Positions 1 through 9,524 of a DNA stretch of 64,000 nt are shown piece after piece. This DNA is from Mesorhizobium sp. WSM3860. GTDB taxonomy: Bacteria > Pseudomonadota > Alphaproteobacteria > Rhizobiales > Rhizobiaceae. The stretch lies in the NCBI RefSeq assembly GCF_002294995.1, contig NZ_NSGF01000005.1:1-64000 (forward strand), read 5' to 3'. The notes beneath the pieces were generated by a model, which saw only the letters and a list, made by a program, of their open reading frames with translations, made no database searches and was not told the DNA's origin. The stretch's first letter is position 1; each line of letters starts with the position of its first letter. Position numbers and translations under genes: made by a program.

Positions 1-625
1 GATCGTCGAACTGACGCTGGCCAACGATCTTTTAGAGGGCGCGCTCAGCAAAGCCGGCCTGTTGAGCGCAAAACGATGATCGATTCGGCCGCCGCCATGT
101 CGCGACGCTGATGAAGCGCATGGGAATTCTGCGATCTATCGGGGCCCGAACACGATCAAGCCAGCTGCGGGACACAACATCTACCCGTATCTGTTGCGCG
201 GGATGAAGATCGCACGGCCGAACCATGTCTGGGCGATGGACATCAGCTACATCCCGATGCGGCGCGGCTTCGGCTATCTGGCTGTGGCGCACGATCAAAT
301 ACGAGAAGGTCTATCTGCGCGCCTACGACAGCGTGTCCTAGGCCCGCGCGTCGATCGCCCGGTATCTCGCCTTCTATAATGGAGGGCGCCCGCATTCGAA
401 CCTTGACGGGCGCGTGCCGACGAGGCTTATTTCGGCGCGCAAGCGATCGCCACGGCCGCGTGATCGTCGCCGCGCGATTTTGCTGCAGCTCTGGTCGGGC
501 TTACGCCCTCCCGATGCCGCAGCAAAATCGCCAAGCCCCACGCTCAACGTAACCCCCAGGATGCCACTTAAATTCCGCGGGGCGCTGTCCAAACAAGCGG
601 AGCCAGCTCTCTGCTCCCAACTGAT
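1..625 (+). mobile_element. IS3-family element, internally deleted copy A
   Basis: The first bases encode the C-terminus of an IS3 OrfA (ends LLSAKR, stop). OrfB follows only in pieces: a stretch ending in KIARPNHVWAMDISY (start of the DDE domain), then a jump to the C-terminal [22 protein letters not shown] region and its tail. Bases 1-83 are identical to 29927-30009, and the tail matches 30284-30620. Two internal deletions therefore separate this copy from a full element. It cannot make a working transposase. The 5' end lies outside the window. Confidence 0.8.
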
Positions 626-699
626 GTAGCCGGGATGGGCGTCCGGGCTGCATGCGACCCATTCATTGGGCTCACGTTTACGGAGCTGTTTGCTGCCGA

Positions 700-850
700 T
701 CACGCCGGCATTTTGCTTCGCCCATGCTCGGCGGGGCTTCTTCGAACCGGCCGACATCGCGAAGATTCCGCGAGGGCAAGAAGGGCGAGCCGGTCTGCCC
801 GATCGTGCTGGAGGCGGTCAGGCGCCTCGACGCGCTTCTTTGATCGAGCC
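700..850 (+). mobile_element. IS66 TnpC transposase fragment
   Basis: Shifting between two frames, the translation reads FAHARRGFFEPADIAK and then KKGEPVCPIVLEAVRRLDAL. This is the central part of an IS66-family TnpC, just before the catalytic C-terminal region. Only about 50 residues survive, with a frameshift. Other IS66 pieces in this window lie at 27.1-28.3 kb and 31.6-32.06 kb. Confidence 0.7.
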
Positions 851-894
851 GTTCATGAAGGCATTTGGGACGACGACGCACGACCGAGCTTCGG

Positions 895-1560
895 GCGGTT
901 GTGGACGCGCGCCTTTATATTGGCTGGACAGGCTGCCAGTGTCGGGCATTGCCGGACCGCTTTCCGCCGGCTCCCACGGTTCAACGCTATTTCTATGCCT
1001 GGCGGAACAATGGCTTGCGGAAGACCAACTTCCACCTGGTGGCTGCGGCGCTTGGTCGCGAGGCGAGCCCGAGCGCCGGCATAATCGAGAGTCAATCAGC
1101 AAAGACCACGGAAGTTGCCGGTTTGCGTGGCTACGATGCTGGCAAGAAGATCAAGGGCCGCAAGCGCCATATCATTACCGACGCCTGAGGGTCACCTTGT
1201 CGGGCTGAGGGTGCACGCGGCCGACATCCAGGACAGGGATGGGGCAGTTGGCGTCCCCCTCCATTCGACAGCGCTACCCGTGGCTGCGCCATCTATTTGC
1301 CGACGGCGGCTACGCCGGAAAAAACTAATGCAGGCCCTTTGCCGACTTGGGCACGTGGCCCATCGAAATCATCACGCGCTCCGACACCGCCCAGGGCTTC
1401 GAGGTTCCGCCGCGACGATGGGTTGTCGAGCGAACTTTCGCCTGGCTCGGGCGCTGCCGCCGGCTCGCCAAGGATTTCGAGGCGACTATCGCAAGTGCCG
1501 GGCGTGGATATTCATCGCCTCCAAACGACTGATGCTCCGCCGCCGCGCGACTCAACCTCG
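895..1560 (+). mobile_element. IS5-family transposase, frameshifted remnant
   Basis: Three frames together give an IS5 (IS427-like) transposase. The first part is LPDRFPPAPTVQRYFYAWR and GYDAGKKIKGRKRHIITDA. Next come VGLRVHAADIQDRDGA, HLFADGGYAGKK and [18 protein letters not shown] with a short C-terminal end. The DDE-region motifs are recognisable but split by at least two frameshifts, so the gene is dead. The junctions on both sides are with other IS debris. Confidence 0.8.
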
Positions 1561-1768
1561 CACGTAGCCGAGTTTTGTGTCAGGCTCTAAGAGCTTTCCG
1601 ACCCGCTAGTGCCTACAACCGGATTACGCTGCCCCCGATCGGCGTTTGGCTGCGTATGTATAGGTCGTCCGATGGCGGGGTCGCGCCGGAAACCACGAGC
1701 ATTTCAACTTTAATCCGACGCTTATCTTGAGCGAGATTGATAAGTGTGAGCCACATCCTACCCATCGC

Positions 1769-1806
1769 AAAACCAGATGACTGCGATACACAGACTGAAT
1801 TTGACG
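1769..1806 (+). repeat. 38-bp block shared with the upstream region of the intact importer operon
   Basis: This block matches 16076-16113 with four mismatches. There it lies about 215 bp upstream of the intact SBP gene; here it precedes the decayed SBP copy. It is probably a leftover of the duplicated upstream region of the operon. Confidence 0.6.
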
Positions 1807-1864
1807 TGGGGTCAGCGGTGGATTGAGATTCGAACAGTCGGAGAGCGCAACGCGCGGGTGTCGC

Positions 1865-2354
1865 CTCGATCCGTCGCCGGGGCCAGGCGGATACCGGCGG
1901 CGGACGACTGATCACGGAGCGGGCGAGGGACATCTCGAAAATTGACGACAAAACATTCGCGATCACGCTCAATGAACCCATGGGGATTCTGCTCGAGATG
2001 ATGAGGAACGCGTCTGCGCCGTGCCTGTTCATGCTGCGCGAGAAGGATACGAATCGCCCAGCAACCGATAGCGTGAATTCCATTATCGAATCGAACGCGA
2101 ACGGAGAGGAGGGTTGGTTGGGGTGGCCGAAGAGCGATGAATATGAGGCTATTCGGGCCAAATGCCCGGCTGTCGAAACGCTGGAAGAACGCTAGGTACT
2201 GGCTCCCAAGATGCAACAAGTATACCGGAATTTCGTGGGCACCGTTCTGCTGGGTGAAGTTGTCTCGCCGATCGCGCGGCTGCAAAACGCTGACCGGCCT
2301 CACCGGCACGCAGGGGCTCACCCCGATGTCGAACATGCAGAAGGCCTGAGCGCA
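1865..2354 (+). pseudogene. Decayed solute-binding protein, paralogue of the 16.3-17.9 kb gene
   Basis: From about 1922 the translation reads ISKIDDKTFAITLNEPMG, then LREKDTNRPATDSVN, then GWLGWPKSDEYEAIRAK, and after a frame change MQQVYRNFVGTVLLGE and SPIAR. Each segment matches the intact SBP at 16329-17924 in order. The middle of the protein, between RPAT and GWYGWPKSDE, has been deleted. The N-terminus and signal peptide are also gone. Several frameshifts make it non-functional. Confidence 0.85.
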
Positions 2355-2650
2355 ATGGCCGTGTACATCCTGCGCAGTATATTCACCAGCGCCGTCATGG
2401 CGATGGTCGGGATTTTCGTCTTCCTGCTTCTCAGGTCGGAGCCTAGTGACCCGGCCGTGGCCGCGTGGCGAGCTGGCGGCCTAGTTGATCGTATCCTGAC
2501 GGTATTCGCGATACTTGTTTTTCCGTCCCGGTGTTTGTGGTCGGTTTCTTTCTCATTTATTTGTTTGTCATCGTATCACATCGGCTACCGGTCCAGGAAT
2601 ACCGGCCGATTGACCATGGCTTGCGGATCTGATCCTGGCTACCGCGCGTT
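2355..2650 (+). pseudogene. Decayed DppB-type permease, paralogue of the 17.9-18.9 kb gene
   Basis: It begins at an ATG right after the decayed SBP, as in the intact operon. It reads MAVYILRSIFTSAVMAMVG, IFVFLLLRSEPSDPAV, then directly AAWRAGGLVDRILTVFA. The intact permease has about 85 residues between these last two parts, so an internal deletion has removed the second and third membrane segments. Frame is lost after about 2510. Order and spacing show that the SBP-permease gene pair was duplicated as a unit. Confidence 0.85.
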
Positions 2651-2735
2651 AATCTCTCCCGCGCGCCTTTGCTCACCTTGCCAACCGAGAACCCCCTGAA
2701 TCTCCGAATTCTTCCTCTTTCCTACAGGCAACGAT

Positions 2736-4157
2736 ATGACCGTTTCTGATCCGTTGAACGCCGTTTTCGAGCACATCGAGGCGAACCGCACCCCCTTCCT
2801 CGATCGCCTGATCGATTACGTTCGGCACCCGAGCATCAGCGCCGAGAATGTTGGCATCGCCGAGGTCGGCGCGCTGCTGGTCGAGATGCTCGCCGGGATC
2901 GGACTCGAGACACGCCTGGTGTCTACAGAAGGACACCCGATGGTGGTCGCGCGCTGGCAGAAGGCGCCGGGCAAGGCGACGGTGCTGCTCTACGGCCATT
3001 ACGACGTGCAGCCGCCTGCCCCGCTCGACAAATGGCTCTCGCCACCCTTCGAGCCGACCATCCGTGATGGGCGCCTATACGCACGCGGTGTGGGAGACAA
3101 CAAGGGGCAGCATTTCGCACAGATTTTGGCAATTGAGTCCCACCTCAAGGTGCATGGCGCGCTGCCCTGCAACGTCATCCTGCTGCTGGAAGGCGAAGAG
3201 GAGATCGGTAGTCCGCACATCGCCGATTTCGTCCGTGCGAACATCGGTATCCTACAAGCTGACCTTGCTGTCACCGCCGATGGTCCGCGTCATTCGAGCG
3301 GCGCACCTGTGATCAAGTTCGGATCGCGCGGCGAGGTCTCTTTTGAACTGCGCTGCCGCCACGCTAGCGGTGACTTGCATTCGGGTAACTTTGGCGGCGT
3401 TGTGCCCAATCCGATCTGGACGTTGGTGCATCTGCTCGGCACCATGAAGAATGCCGATGGTGAAATCACCATTGACGGTTTCGACGATGAAATCGAGCCG
3501 CCGTCAAAGGAGGAATTGGCAGCGGTCGAGCGGTTACCTCTCGATGTCGAGGCTGTGAAGCGTGGTCTCGATCTTGCGAGACTCGATGCGCCGGTGGAAC
3601 GGCCCTTCTACGAGCGCCTGTGTTTCCGCCCCACGCTTACGATCAATGGCTTTCATGGCGGCTATAGCGGGCCTGGTAGCAAGAGCGTCCTGCCCAACGA
3701 AGCCTTCGTGAAATGCGACATACGGCTTGTGGAAGCACAGGATCCCGCGGACATCCTGCGCAAGGTGGCCGCCCACGTGGAAAAACACGCGCCCGAAGTG
3801 GAATTCATAGCGCAAGGGACTATGTACCCCTCGAAAACACCCATTACCTCCCCTTTGAGTGCGCCGCTTCGCCTCGCTTTCGTCGCCGCGCAAGGGGAGG
3901 AGCCTTTGCTGGTTCCCGCAGGTTTCGGCACTCTCCCTAACTTTGTATTCACTAGGATGCTCGGTATTCCTGCTTTCGATACGCCTTACGCGAACCACGA
4001 CCAGGCAAACCATGCGCCGAATGAGAATCTAACACTCAGTTGCTTCTACAGCGGGATTCGCACAGGCGCTGCGTTGTTGCACGAGCTTGGCCGGTTACAA
4101 CTTCCGGCGCGCGCGGCCGGTGCAGTGCAATCCGCCCCCACACAGATGGTCAACTAG
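2736..4157 (+). CDS. M20-family metallo-dipeptidase (CPG2/DapE/ArgE type)
   Basis: The 473-residue protein is a full-length M20 zinc peptidase expected to hydrolyse dipeptides or N-acyl amino acids in the cytoplasm. The metal-site motifs are present in order: GHYDVQP (His about 88, Asp about 90), GDNKGQ (Asp about 121), LEGEEEIGS (catalytic Glu near 155), TADGPRH, and NHDQANHAPNE near the C-terminus. HASGDLHSG, in the dimerisation domain, supplies the conserved His. There is no signal peptide. It is the first of several peptide- or amide-hydrolysing genes near the peptide importer, so it probably processes imported peptides. The substrate is not readable from sequence. Confidence 0.85.
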   Translation: MTVSDPLNAVFEHIEANRTPFLDRLIDYVRHPSISAENVGIAEVGALLVEMLAGIGLETRLVSTEGHPMVVARWQKAPGKATVLLYGHYDVQPPAPLDKWLSPPFEPTIRDGRLYARGVGDNKGQHFAQILAIESHLKVHGALPCNVILLLEGEEEIGSPHIADFVRANIGILQADLAVTADGPRHSSGAPVIKFGSRGEVSFELRCRHASGDLHSGNFGGVVPNPIWTLVHLLGTMKNADGEITIDGFDDEIEPPSKEELAAVERLPLDVEAVKRGLDLARLDAPVERPFYERLCFRPTLTINGFHGGYSGPGSKSVLPNEAFVKCDIRLVEAQDPADILRKVAAHVEKHAPEVEFIAQGTMYPSKTPITSPLSAPLRLAFVAAQGEEPLLVPAGFGTLPNFVFTRMLGIPAFDTPYANHDQANHAPNENLTLSCFYSGIRTGAALLHELGRLQLPARAAGAVQSAPTQMVN

Positions 4158-4467
4158 TAAGGCTCGAGTAGCTAGACCGGAGATCGTGCGCGTAGGGGGT
4201 CGTGCAACGTGTTTCAAGCAACGAAGGCTTCGACCGGTGCTTGTCCCGGACTACTTCATCTTCCATGCGCGTGTGCTGGCATAGCGCGCAGGTGCCAGAT
4301 TTCCTCACCTCGGGTAAGGGGCAGGGGCTGAATGCTGGATTGGAAAAGGTGCGGATGACTCTCCAGATTGGGCACGCCGCCATGAACCCTGCCCAGATCT
4401 CCAGGCATACCCAACCACGGACCGCTCCATTCAGCTGCTTCCGTGCTAACCAAAGGAAGTGCAACAG
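4158..4467. other. Intergenic, no recognised feature
   Basis: About 310 bases between the M20 peptidase and the carbamoylase-like gene. I see no conserved protein segment or clear hairpin. An AAGGA sequence at 4453-4457 serves as the ribosome binding site of the next gene. Confidence 0.5.
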
Positions 4468-5718
4468 ATGCCAACGATCGACGCCGAGCGGTTGCTATCG
4501 GATCTCAGACGTTTCGCGCAGTTCGGCGCGTACAAGACGGGTGTACATCGTCCGACCTATTCACGAGAGGACATAGAGAGCCGCCGCTGGCTTGTGCAGC
4601 AGTACGAAACCGCAGGGCTCCAGGCCCATATTGACGGGGTCGGCAACGTGTTTGGCACGCCTAGGTCGGATCGACGATCGCTGTTGATCGGGTCGCACGC
4701 TGAGTCCCAGAATTATGCCGGATGGCTCGACGGGGCCCTTGGTGTGATTTACGGTCTTGAGATTGCCCGAACCTTTGCGGAAACACTCGGCTGTGCAGGC
4801 CTTCTCATCTCACCAGTGGCGTGGGCGGATGAAGAAGGTCACTACGTGTCAATGCTCGGAAGTCGTTCCTTCGTTGGTGACATCGACGAGGCGGAGATCG
4901 ATCGCGCGGTGAATGTCAATGAAGGGCTGCCGCTCAGGGACGCGCTCCGTACGGCCGGCCTAGCCGGCGTTCCCCGATCTCTGGTGGAGCCGGAACGCCA
5001 CGTCGGCTACCTGGAAGCACATATAGAGCAGGGCGACGCGCTGGAGGCCTCGGGCAACCGGATCGGTATTGTTACGAGCATCGTCGGGATCTGGCAGTAT
5101 TCAATCATCTTTCACGGCATCCAGAACCACGCCGGTACAACGCGCATGGCGATTCGTAAGGATGCCGGCGTTGCTGCAGCGACGCTAGTCCTGGCCATTG
5201 CCAAGCGCTTTCCTGAAGTGGCCGGCCCGTGCTCCGTGTGGACCGCGGGCCGCATTAACCTGGAGCCGGGCGCTCCCAGCATAATTCCGGGCAAGGCAGA
5301 GATGGTTTTCCAGTTCCGCGATTCTGAGATGCCGGTGCTTGAACGCCTAGATGCTCTGCTAAGGGAGTTGGTCGAAGAAACCGCCTTGAAAACGGGTTGC
5401 CGCACCGAGATCGTGCGGACCGAGACCGGCAAACCATGCAATATGGATCCGGCCTTCCAGAACGCTATAGAGAACGCGGCTGCGCGCCATGCTCCAGGCG
5501 CCCATGTAAGGATGCCAAGTGGAGCTGGTCACGACGCACAGATCGTGGTGCCCAGACTGAGGTCCGCTATGCTTTTCATCCCAAGTATTGGCGGTATCAG
5601 CCACCATTGGACGGAAAATACAGATGATACCGACCTGGTGCTCGGCTGCCAAGTGCTGGCTGATGCCGCGGAAACGATACTGCGTGACGAGGAGGAAAAC
5701 TTGGACTCGCGCGGCTAA
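4468..5718 (+). CDS. N-carbamoyl-L-amino-acid hydrolase / allantoate amidohydrolase family (M20 peptidase fold)
   Basis: The product is about 416 residues from the ATG at 4468, which is preceded by AAGGA at a good distance; a GTG at 4459 is a less likely start. Family motifs are seen: GSHAESQNYAGWLDGALG (metal His and Asp region), WADEEGHYVSMLGSRSF (Glu-Glu), YLEAHIEQG, GIQNHAGTTRM (dimer interface) and SGAGHDAQ. Members cleave the C-N bond of N-carbamoyl amino acids, allantoate or ureidoglycolate, releasing ammonia and CO2. The first metal motif reads HAES where many relatives have HLDS or HxDT, so a different substrate is possible. It lies in the peptide-catabolism region and has no purine genes beside it. 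Confidence 0.8.
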   Translation: MPTIDAERLLSDLRRFAQFGAYKTGVHRPTYSREDIESRRWLVQQYETAGLQAHIDGVGNVFGTPRSDRRSLLIGSHAESQNYAGWLDGALGVIYGLEIARTFAETLGCAGLLISPVAWADEEGHYVSMLGSRSFVGDIDEAEIDRAVNVNEGLPLRDALRTAGLAGVPRSLVEPERHVGYLEAHIEQGDALEASGNRIGIVTSIVGIWQYSIIFHGIQNHAGTTRMAIRKDAGVAAATLVLAIAKRFPEVAGPCSVWTAGRINLEPGAPSIIPGKAEMVFQFRDSEMPVLERLDALLRELVEETALKTGCRTEIVRTETGKPCNMDPAFQNAIENAAARHAPGAHVRMPSGAGHDAQIVVPRLRSAMLFIPSIGGISHHWTENTDDTDLVLGCQVLADAAETILRDEEENLDSRG

Positions 5719-6656
5719 ACGGCTCCTGCGCGACACCTTGAAAGCTGGGTAAACTGCGAAGCTGGATGAGAGTTTCCCCGTCATGTGATGTGTCCATGTA
5801 ATGCACGTAAGTAACCACTGACAAGCCTGAAGGACAACCATCGCCTGCGAACGGCCGAAATAGCATGCAACTTCGCCACCGCACGCGCGTAGGAAGAAAT
5901 CCTGCACCGGGAGGCTCCGGGTCCTTGCTCAGATCGAGACTCCAGCCGCTTGCAAAAGCTCGCGGCGCCGACCACGGGTTCACGGAGCCGGACACCGGAT
6001 GTTATCTGGCGAGCCTGAAGACCAGGGCAGTCAAAACACCTCTGCGTCGCCCGAATCCTGAACACCCTTTGAAGGCTGCTGAAATCCAAACTCCGTTATC
6101 GCCCGGGCATGCTGCAACAGCAGCCGCGGCAAAGCTAGGCGAAGTGGCTGTTATCAGGGCGCCCCAATCGAGCAGTTCCAATCCTGCCGCTCCACCGGAC
6201 CCGAGCTGCGTCCGATCAACGCATCGCAAAGTAAGCAAATGGGAGAAATGACCGAATTTGCCCATGTAGAAGCATAGTTCCTATCGCGGCCTGCAGCGCG
6301 ACGGAAGTGACATCAGGTTGGCTTATCCCGAAGCTATGGCTGTGCAGCGCGCCGGATGCATCCGCCGCTCCGGCTTCCATCCTTGACTCGATCCGGAGCG
6401 CCAGCGCTTGGTTTGAAATGGCCAATGTCGAGGTCGACGGAGCTCAATATCAGCGATCGTTAGGGTAAAGCTCTTGCCGCTTGTCTGTATTGTCAGTTCA
6501 CATGCGACGTATGCGCCGTCGATAAGGTTTCTCAAAAAGCGATGGATGGAAGCTCAAAAATGCATTGGACAATAGCTTGGTTTAACCCCAACGTAGTCCA
6601 AAGAGCGTCAGACGGCTCGTCAAACCCTCAGTCATAGGCATCCCCGAGACCATTTA
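5719..6656. other. Long intergenic stretch, no gene recognised
   Basis: About 940 bases with no reading frame that resembles a known family on either strand and no obvious IS end. It probably contains the promoter of the M24 gene at 6657 and possibly eroded DNA. Confidence 0.45.
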
Positions 6657-7790
6657 ATGGGATATCCTCCGCTCCTCCCGCCGCACTTTCCCATTGATGA
6701 ATTCCGCTCGCGCCTCGCAGCTTTGCGTTCCATCATGGCCGAGCGGCGCGTTGAAATACTCATAGTGGATCAGCATGAGCATATGATTTTCTTCAGCGGT
6801 TACGCGTCCACAGCGGCAATGTACCAAGCGCTACTTATCCCGCTCGAAGGAGAGCTGGTGCAAGTGGTCCGCGCCCTCGACGCAGCAACTTTCAGCCATA
6901 AAAGCTGGCTCACCGACAGCATAATGTTCGCCGACAATGAAAATCCGATCAAGGTCGTGGCCGATACCGTCAAGGCTCGGGGTTTTGGAGCCTCGGTCAT
7001 TGGCGTTGAACGCGATAGCCATTTTCTCACTGTAAACCGGGCACTGGAGCTAGAAAGCCTGCTGTCGACTGCCAAGATCGTTGATTTCTCCCGTGTCATG
7101 TGGGAAATGCGGTTAGTCAAGTCGCCGCTCGAGCTTGCCTACCTTGAGAAGGCAGCCGAGATATGCGACCGAGCGGCGGCAGCAGCCTTCCATGCAGCTC
7201 GGGCCGGTGTCAGCGAGCGTGAGGTCTTCATAGCGATGACCAGCGAGGCGTGGCGCAGTGGCGCGGACAATGCGCAGCTCGCCGCAATCTCCTCCGGACC
7301 TTCGACATCCTTTCACGCCTCGCTCGGCGAACGCGTGTTGCAGGAGGGGGATAACGTGTTTGTGGAACCGGTTCCGCATTTTCGCGGCTACACCGCCAGG
7401 ATGATGCGCTCGAAAGTCATCGGTGTGCCAACTGACGAACAACTCCGTAGTGCGGAAACGATCATCCGAATTCAAGACGATCAGTTCCGCACCATGAAGC
7501 CTGGCGCAAATGCAAAGGAAGTCGATCGCATTGTGCGCGAGGGAATGTTGAAGGGTGGCTTGCGCGACAGCTATACGAATATAACCGGATATACGCTTGG
7601 CCTCAAATCTCCGCCTCGCACCAGTGATTTTACTCGCGTCTTCCTGGCCGACAGTGACTGGGAGCTTCAGGAAAACCAAGTCTTCCACATGTATACTTCG
7701 GCTCGAGGCCTGCCGTTCAGCGAAACCGTCGTCGTCAGACCGGAGGGCGGGAAGCGCCTGACGAAAATGGAGCGCAAGCTTTTCTACTGA
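6657..7790 (+). CDS. M24 pita-bread-fold hydrolase, creatinase / ectoine-hydrolase (DoeA) type, copy A
   Basis: The 377-residue protein has a creatinase N-terminal domain (FRSRLAALRSIMAERRVEIL, FSGYASTAAMYQ) and a C-terminal M24 domain. In metallo members the C-terminal domain carries two Asp, one His and two Glu ligands. Here the equivalent segments read VEPVPHFRGYTARMMRS, ITGYTLGL and HMYTSARGLPFSETVVV, so most ligands are missing. That places it with the metal-independent creatinase and ectoine hydrolase branch, not with Xaa-Pro aminopeptidase. Ectoine hydrolase opens the cyclic amidine ring of ectoine, and creatinase cleaves a guanidino C-N bond. A close paralogue lies at 24163-25290. The DoeB, DoeC, DoeD and DoeX-like genes at 33-44 kb fit a DoeA-like role. 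Confidence 0.8.
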   Translation: MGYPPLLPPHFPIDEFRSRLAALRSIMAERRVEILIVDQHEHMIFFSGYASTAAMYQALLIPLEGELVQVVRALDAATFSHKSWLTDSIMFADNENPIKVVADTVKARGFGASVIGVERDSHFLTVNRALELESLLSTAKIVDFSRVMWEMRLVKSPLELAYLEKAAEICDRAAAAAFHAARAGVSEREVFIAMTSEAWRSGADNAQLAAISSGPSTSFHASLGERVLQEGDNVFVEPVPHFRGYTARMMRSKVIGVPTDEQLRSAETIIRIQDDQFRTMKPGANAKEVDRIVREGMLKGGLRDSYTNITGYTLGLKSPPRTSDFTRVFLADSDWELQENQVFHMYTSARGLPFSETVVVRPEGGKRLTKMERKLFY

Positions 7791-8288
7791 GTGGCACTCG
7801 TCGCAAAAGCCATGACGGTGAGGTTCGATGGTTCCATCGCCCATGATCGCCTTGCGGCCGGCGACGTCGGCGACGCCAACGGCGCTTCCGCGGCTGGATT
7901 GAGTTTGTCATTGGCACGTTGTGTTGTGCTGAAGGAGATGCACCGTAATGCTGTCGTGCGACTTTGGCATAGGCAAGATGACCGTTGTGGACAGCGATTG
8001 AATGCAACCGGGTCAACAGTACATTGAGGCGGCACATCGTTTCAGGGGAAGCCGGCGCTTGGTTCTTCTTCATACGTACGGGCTACCCAGGTGCTGCATA
8101 GGCCAGATTACCGAGTGTGAGATTTCTAACTCACCACGAGCAGAATACACGAGCAATTTGCCTGTCAGGGCGAACCACTGTCGCGGACCGAAAATTCTGG
8201 CTCGGCCCAGACCTGGACAAAGAGCCAAAATGTTCGGCGACTGCATTGGCAGTGCCGGGCTAGCCCAACAATACCTTAGGGAGGAACG
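7791..8288. other. Intergenic, no recognised feature
   Basis: About 500 bases between two plus-strand genes. No conserved coding segment was found. The end carries GGGAGGAACG, the ribosome binding site of the next gene. Confidence 0.5.
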
Positions 8289-9524
8289 ATGGATATGCCT
8301 GAATTCGGGGGACGCCAATACCTTGATGGTCGCGCGTCGGATCCAAGCAAACTCGGTTGGATGCGCGGCGCGCCGCCCCCCGCCGACAAGCGCATCACGT
8401 TCGAAGGTGACAGCATCCTCGCCTTCCCACAAATCCGCTGGTCGTTGTCACACATGCGTGAGCTGACTCCCTCAGTGAACGTCTGGCGGGGGCGCGGCGC
8501 ACCTTCGCACTTTGAACGCTATGAGCGGACTACTGAGATTGACGCGCTCACGATCACAGACACGGACGGACGCATCCTCCGCTTCGACCAAGCGCTCCTC
8601 GACACCTACACTGATGGCATATTGGTATTGCATCGCGGACAAATCGTTTATGAGCGGTACTTCGGCGCGCTCGAGCCGCACCTGCCGCACGCATGCCACT
8701 CAGTCACGAAGTCATATGCCGGCACGCTTGCCGCTGCTCTTATCGCTGATGATGTGCTCGATGATCGCAAGACGATTCCACACTACCTTCCCGAATTGCG
8801 GGGCACCGCCTGGGAAGACGCCACCCTGCGCCAAGTGATGGATATGCAAACAGGGCTAGCCTACACGGAGGTTTACGGCGAGGAGGAGTCGGACATCTGG
8901 AAATACCACCGTGCCTGCGGCAGGCGACCGCGGTTGGCCGGCTACGATGGTCCGCGGAGCCTGTGTGACTACTTGGGAATGATACGTAAGGAAGGCGAAC
9001 ACGGCACCTTCGAGTACAAGAGTGTGAATACCGACGTAATGGCTTGGGTGATGGCCCGCGTGAGTGGCCGTACGTTCGCGCAGCTGCTGCAGGATCGGCT
9101 GTGGAGCCCGCTCGGCTGCGAGGAGGACGCCTACGTTCACGTCGATCCTGCCGGCATGCAAATGGGTGCCGGCGGCTTGTGCGTAACCCTTCGCGATTTC
9201 GCGCGGTTCGGTGAGATGATGCGGTGCGAAGGCATGTTGAATGGCAAACAGGTCATTCCCGCATCCGTCGTGCGGGATATACAGAGCGGCGACCACCCGG
9301 CCAAGCTTGACGATGGCTATTCATATCGCAGCCAGTGGTGGGTCACGCATGATGAGTTTGGTGCCATCGAAGCCCGGGGCATTCATGGCCAGCGCCTCTA
9401 TATCGCACCTGATGCCGAGATGGTCGTTGCGCGCTTCGCATCGCATCCGTTGGCATCGGCCGTCATCGGCGACAAAATTACTATGCCGCAAATGACTGCG
9501 TTGGGGCGAATGTTGCGTGCGTAG
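8289..9524 (+). CDS. Serine hydrolase, beta-lactamase class C / 6-aminohexanoate-dimer hydrolase (NylB) type
   Basis: The 411-residue protein has the nucleophile motif SVTK (Ser138, Lys141), a YKSVN segment with Tyr243 at the place of the class C YxN motif, and GIHGQRLYIAP in the position of the KTG-like strand. FARFGEMM and VIPASWV-like (here VIPASVV) segments are typical of the family. It has no signal peptide, which argues against a periplasmic beta-lactamase and for an intracellular amidase or esterase. NylB-type enzymes cleave short amide oligomers. Between the M24 protein and the S9 peptidase, a role in opening an unusual amide or peptide is plausible. The start is supported by GGAGG about 7 bases upstream. 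Confidence 0.8.
   Translation: MDMPEFGGRQYLDGRASDPSKLGWMRGAPPPADKRITFEGDSILAFPQIRWSLSHMRELTPSVNVWRGRGAPSHFERYERTTEIDALTITDTDGRILRFDQALLDTYTDGILVLHRGQIVYERYFGALEPHLPHACHSVTKSYAGTLAAALIADDVLDDRKTIPHYLPELRGTAWEDATLRQVMDMQTGLAYTEVYGEEESDIWKYHRACGRRPRLAGYDGPRSLCDYLGMIRKEGEHGTFEYKSVNTDVMAWVMARVSGRTFAQLLQDRLWSPLGCEEDAYVHVDPAGMQMGAGGLCVTLRDFARFGEMMRCEGMLNGKQVIPASVVRDIQSGDHPAKLDDGYSYRSQWWVTHDEFGAIEARGIHGQRLYIAPDAEMVVARFASHPLASAVIGDKITMPQMTALGRMLRA

Noticed and set aside
4150..4576. Overlapping frames between the M20 and carbamoylase genes as extra genes
   Set aside because: No conserved motifs, poor starts, and they overlap the 5' end of a clear gene in another frame.
7905..7935. TGGCACG-type sequence as a sigma-54 (NifA) promoter
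   Set aside because: The -24-like part is present but the -12 TTGC element is not at the required distance, and no NifA upstream site was seen.
8289..9524. Serine hydrolase as a true beta-lactamase resistance gene
   Set aside because: No signal peptide, no class C YxN or KTG in standard form, and the setting is peptide catabolism; a NylB-like amidase/esterase is more likely.
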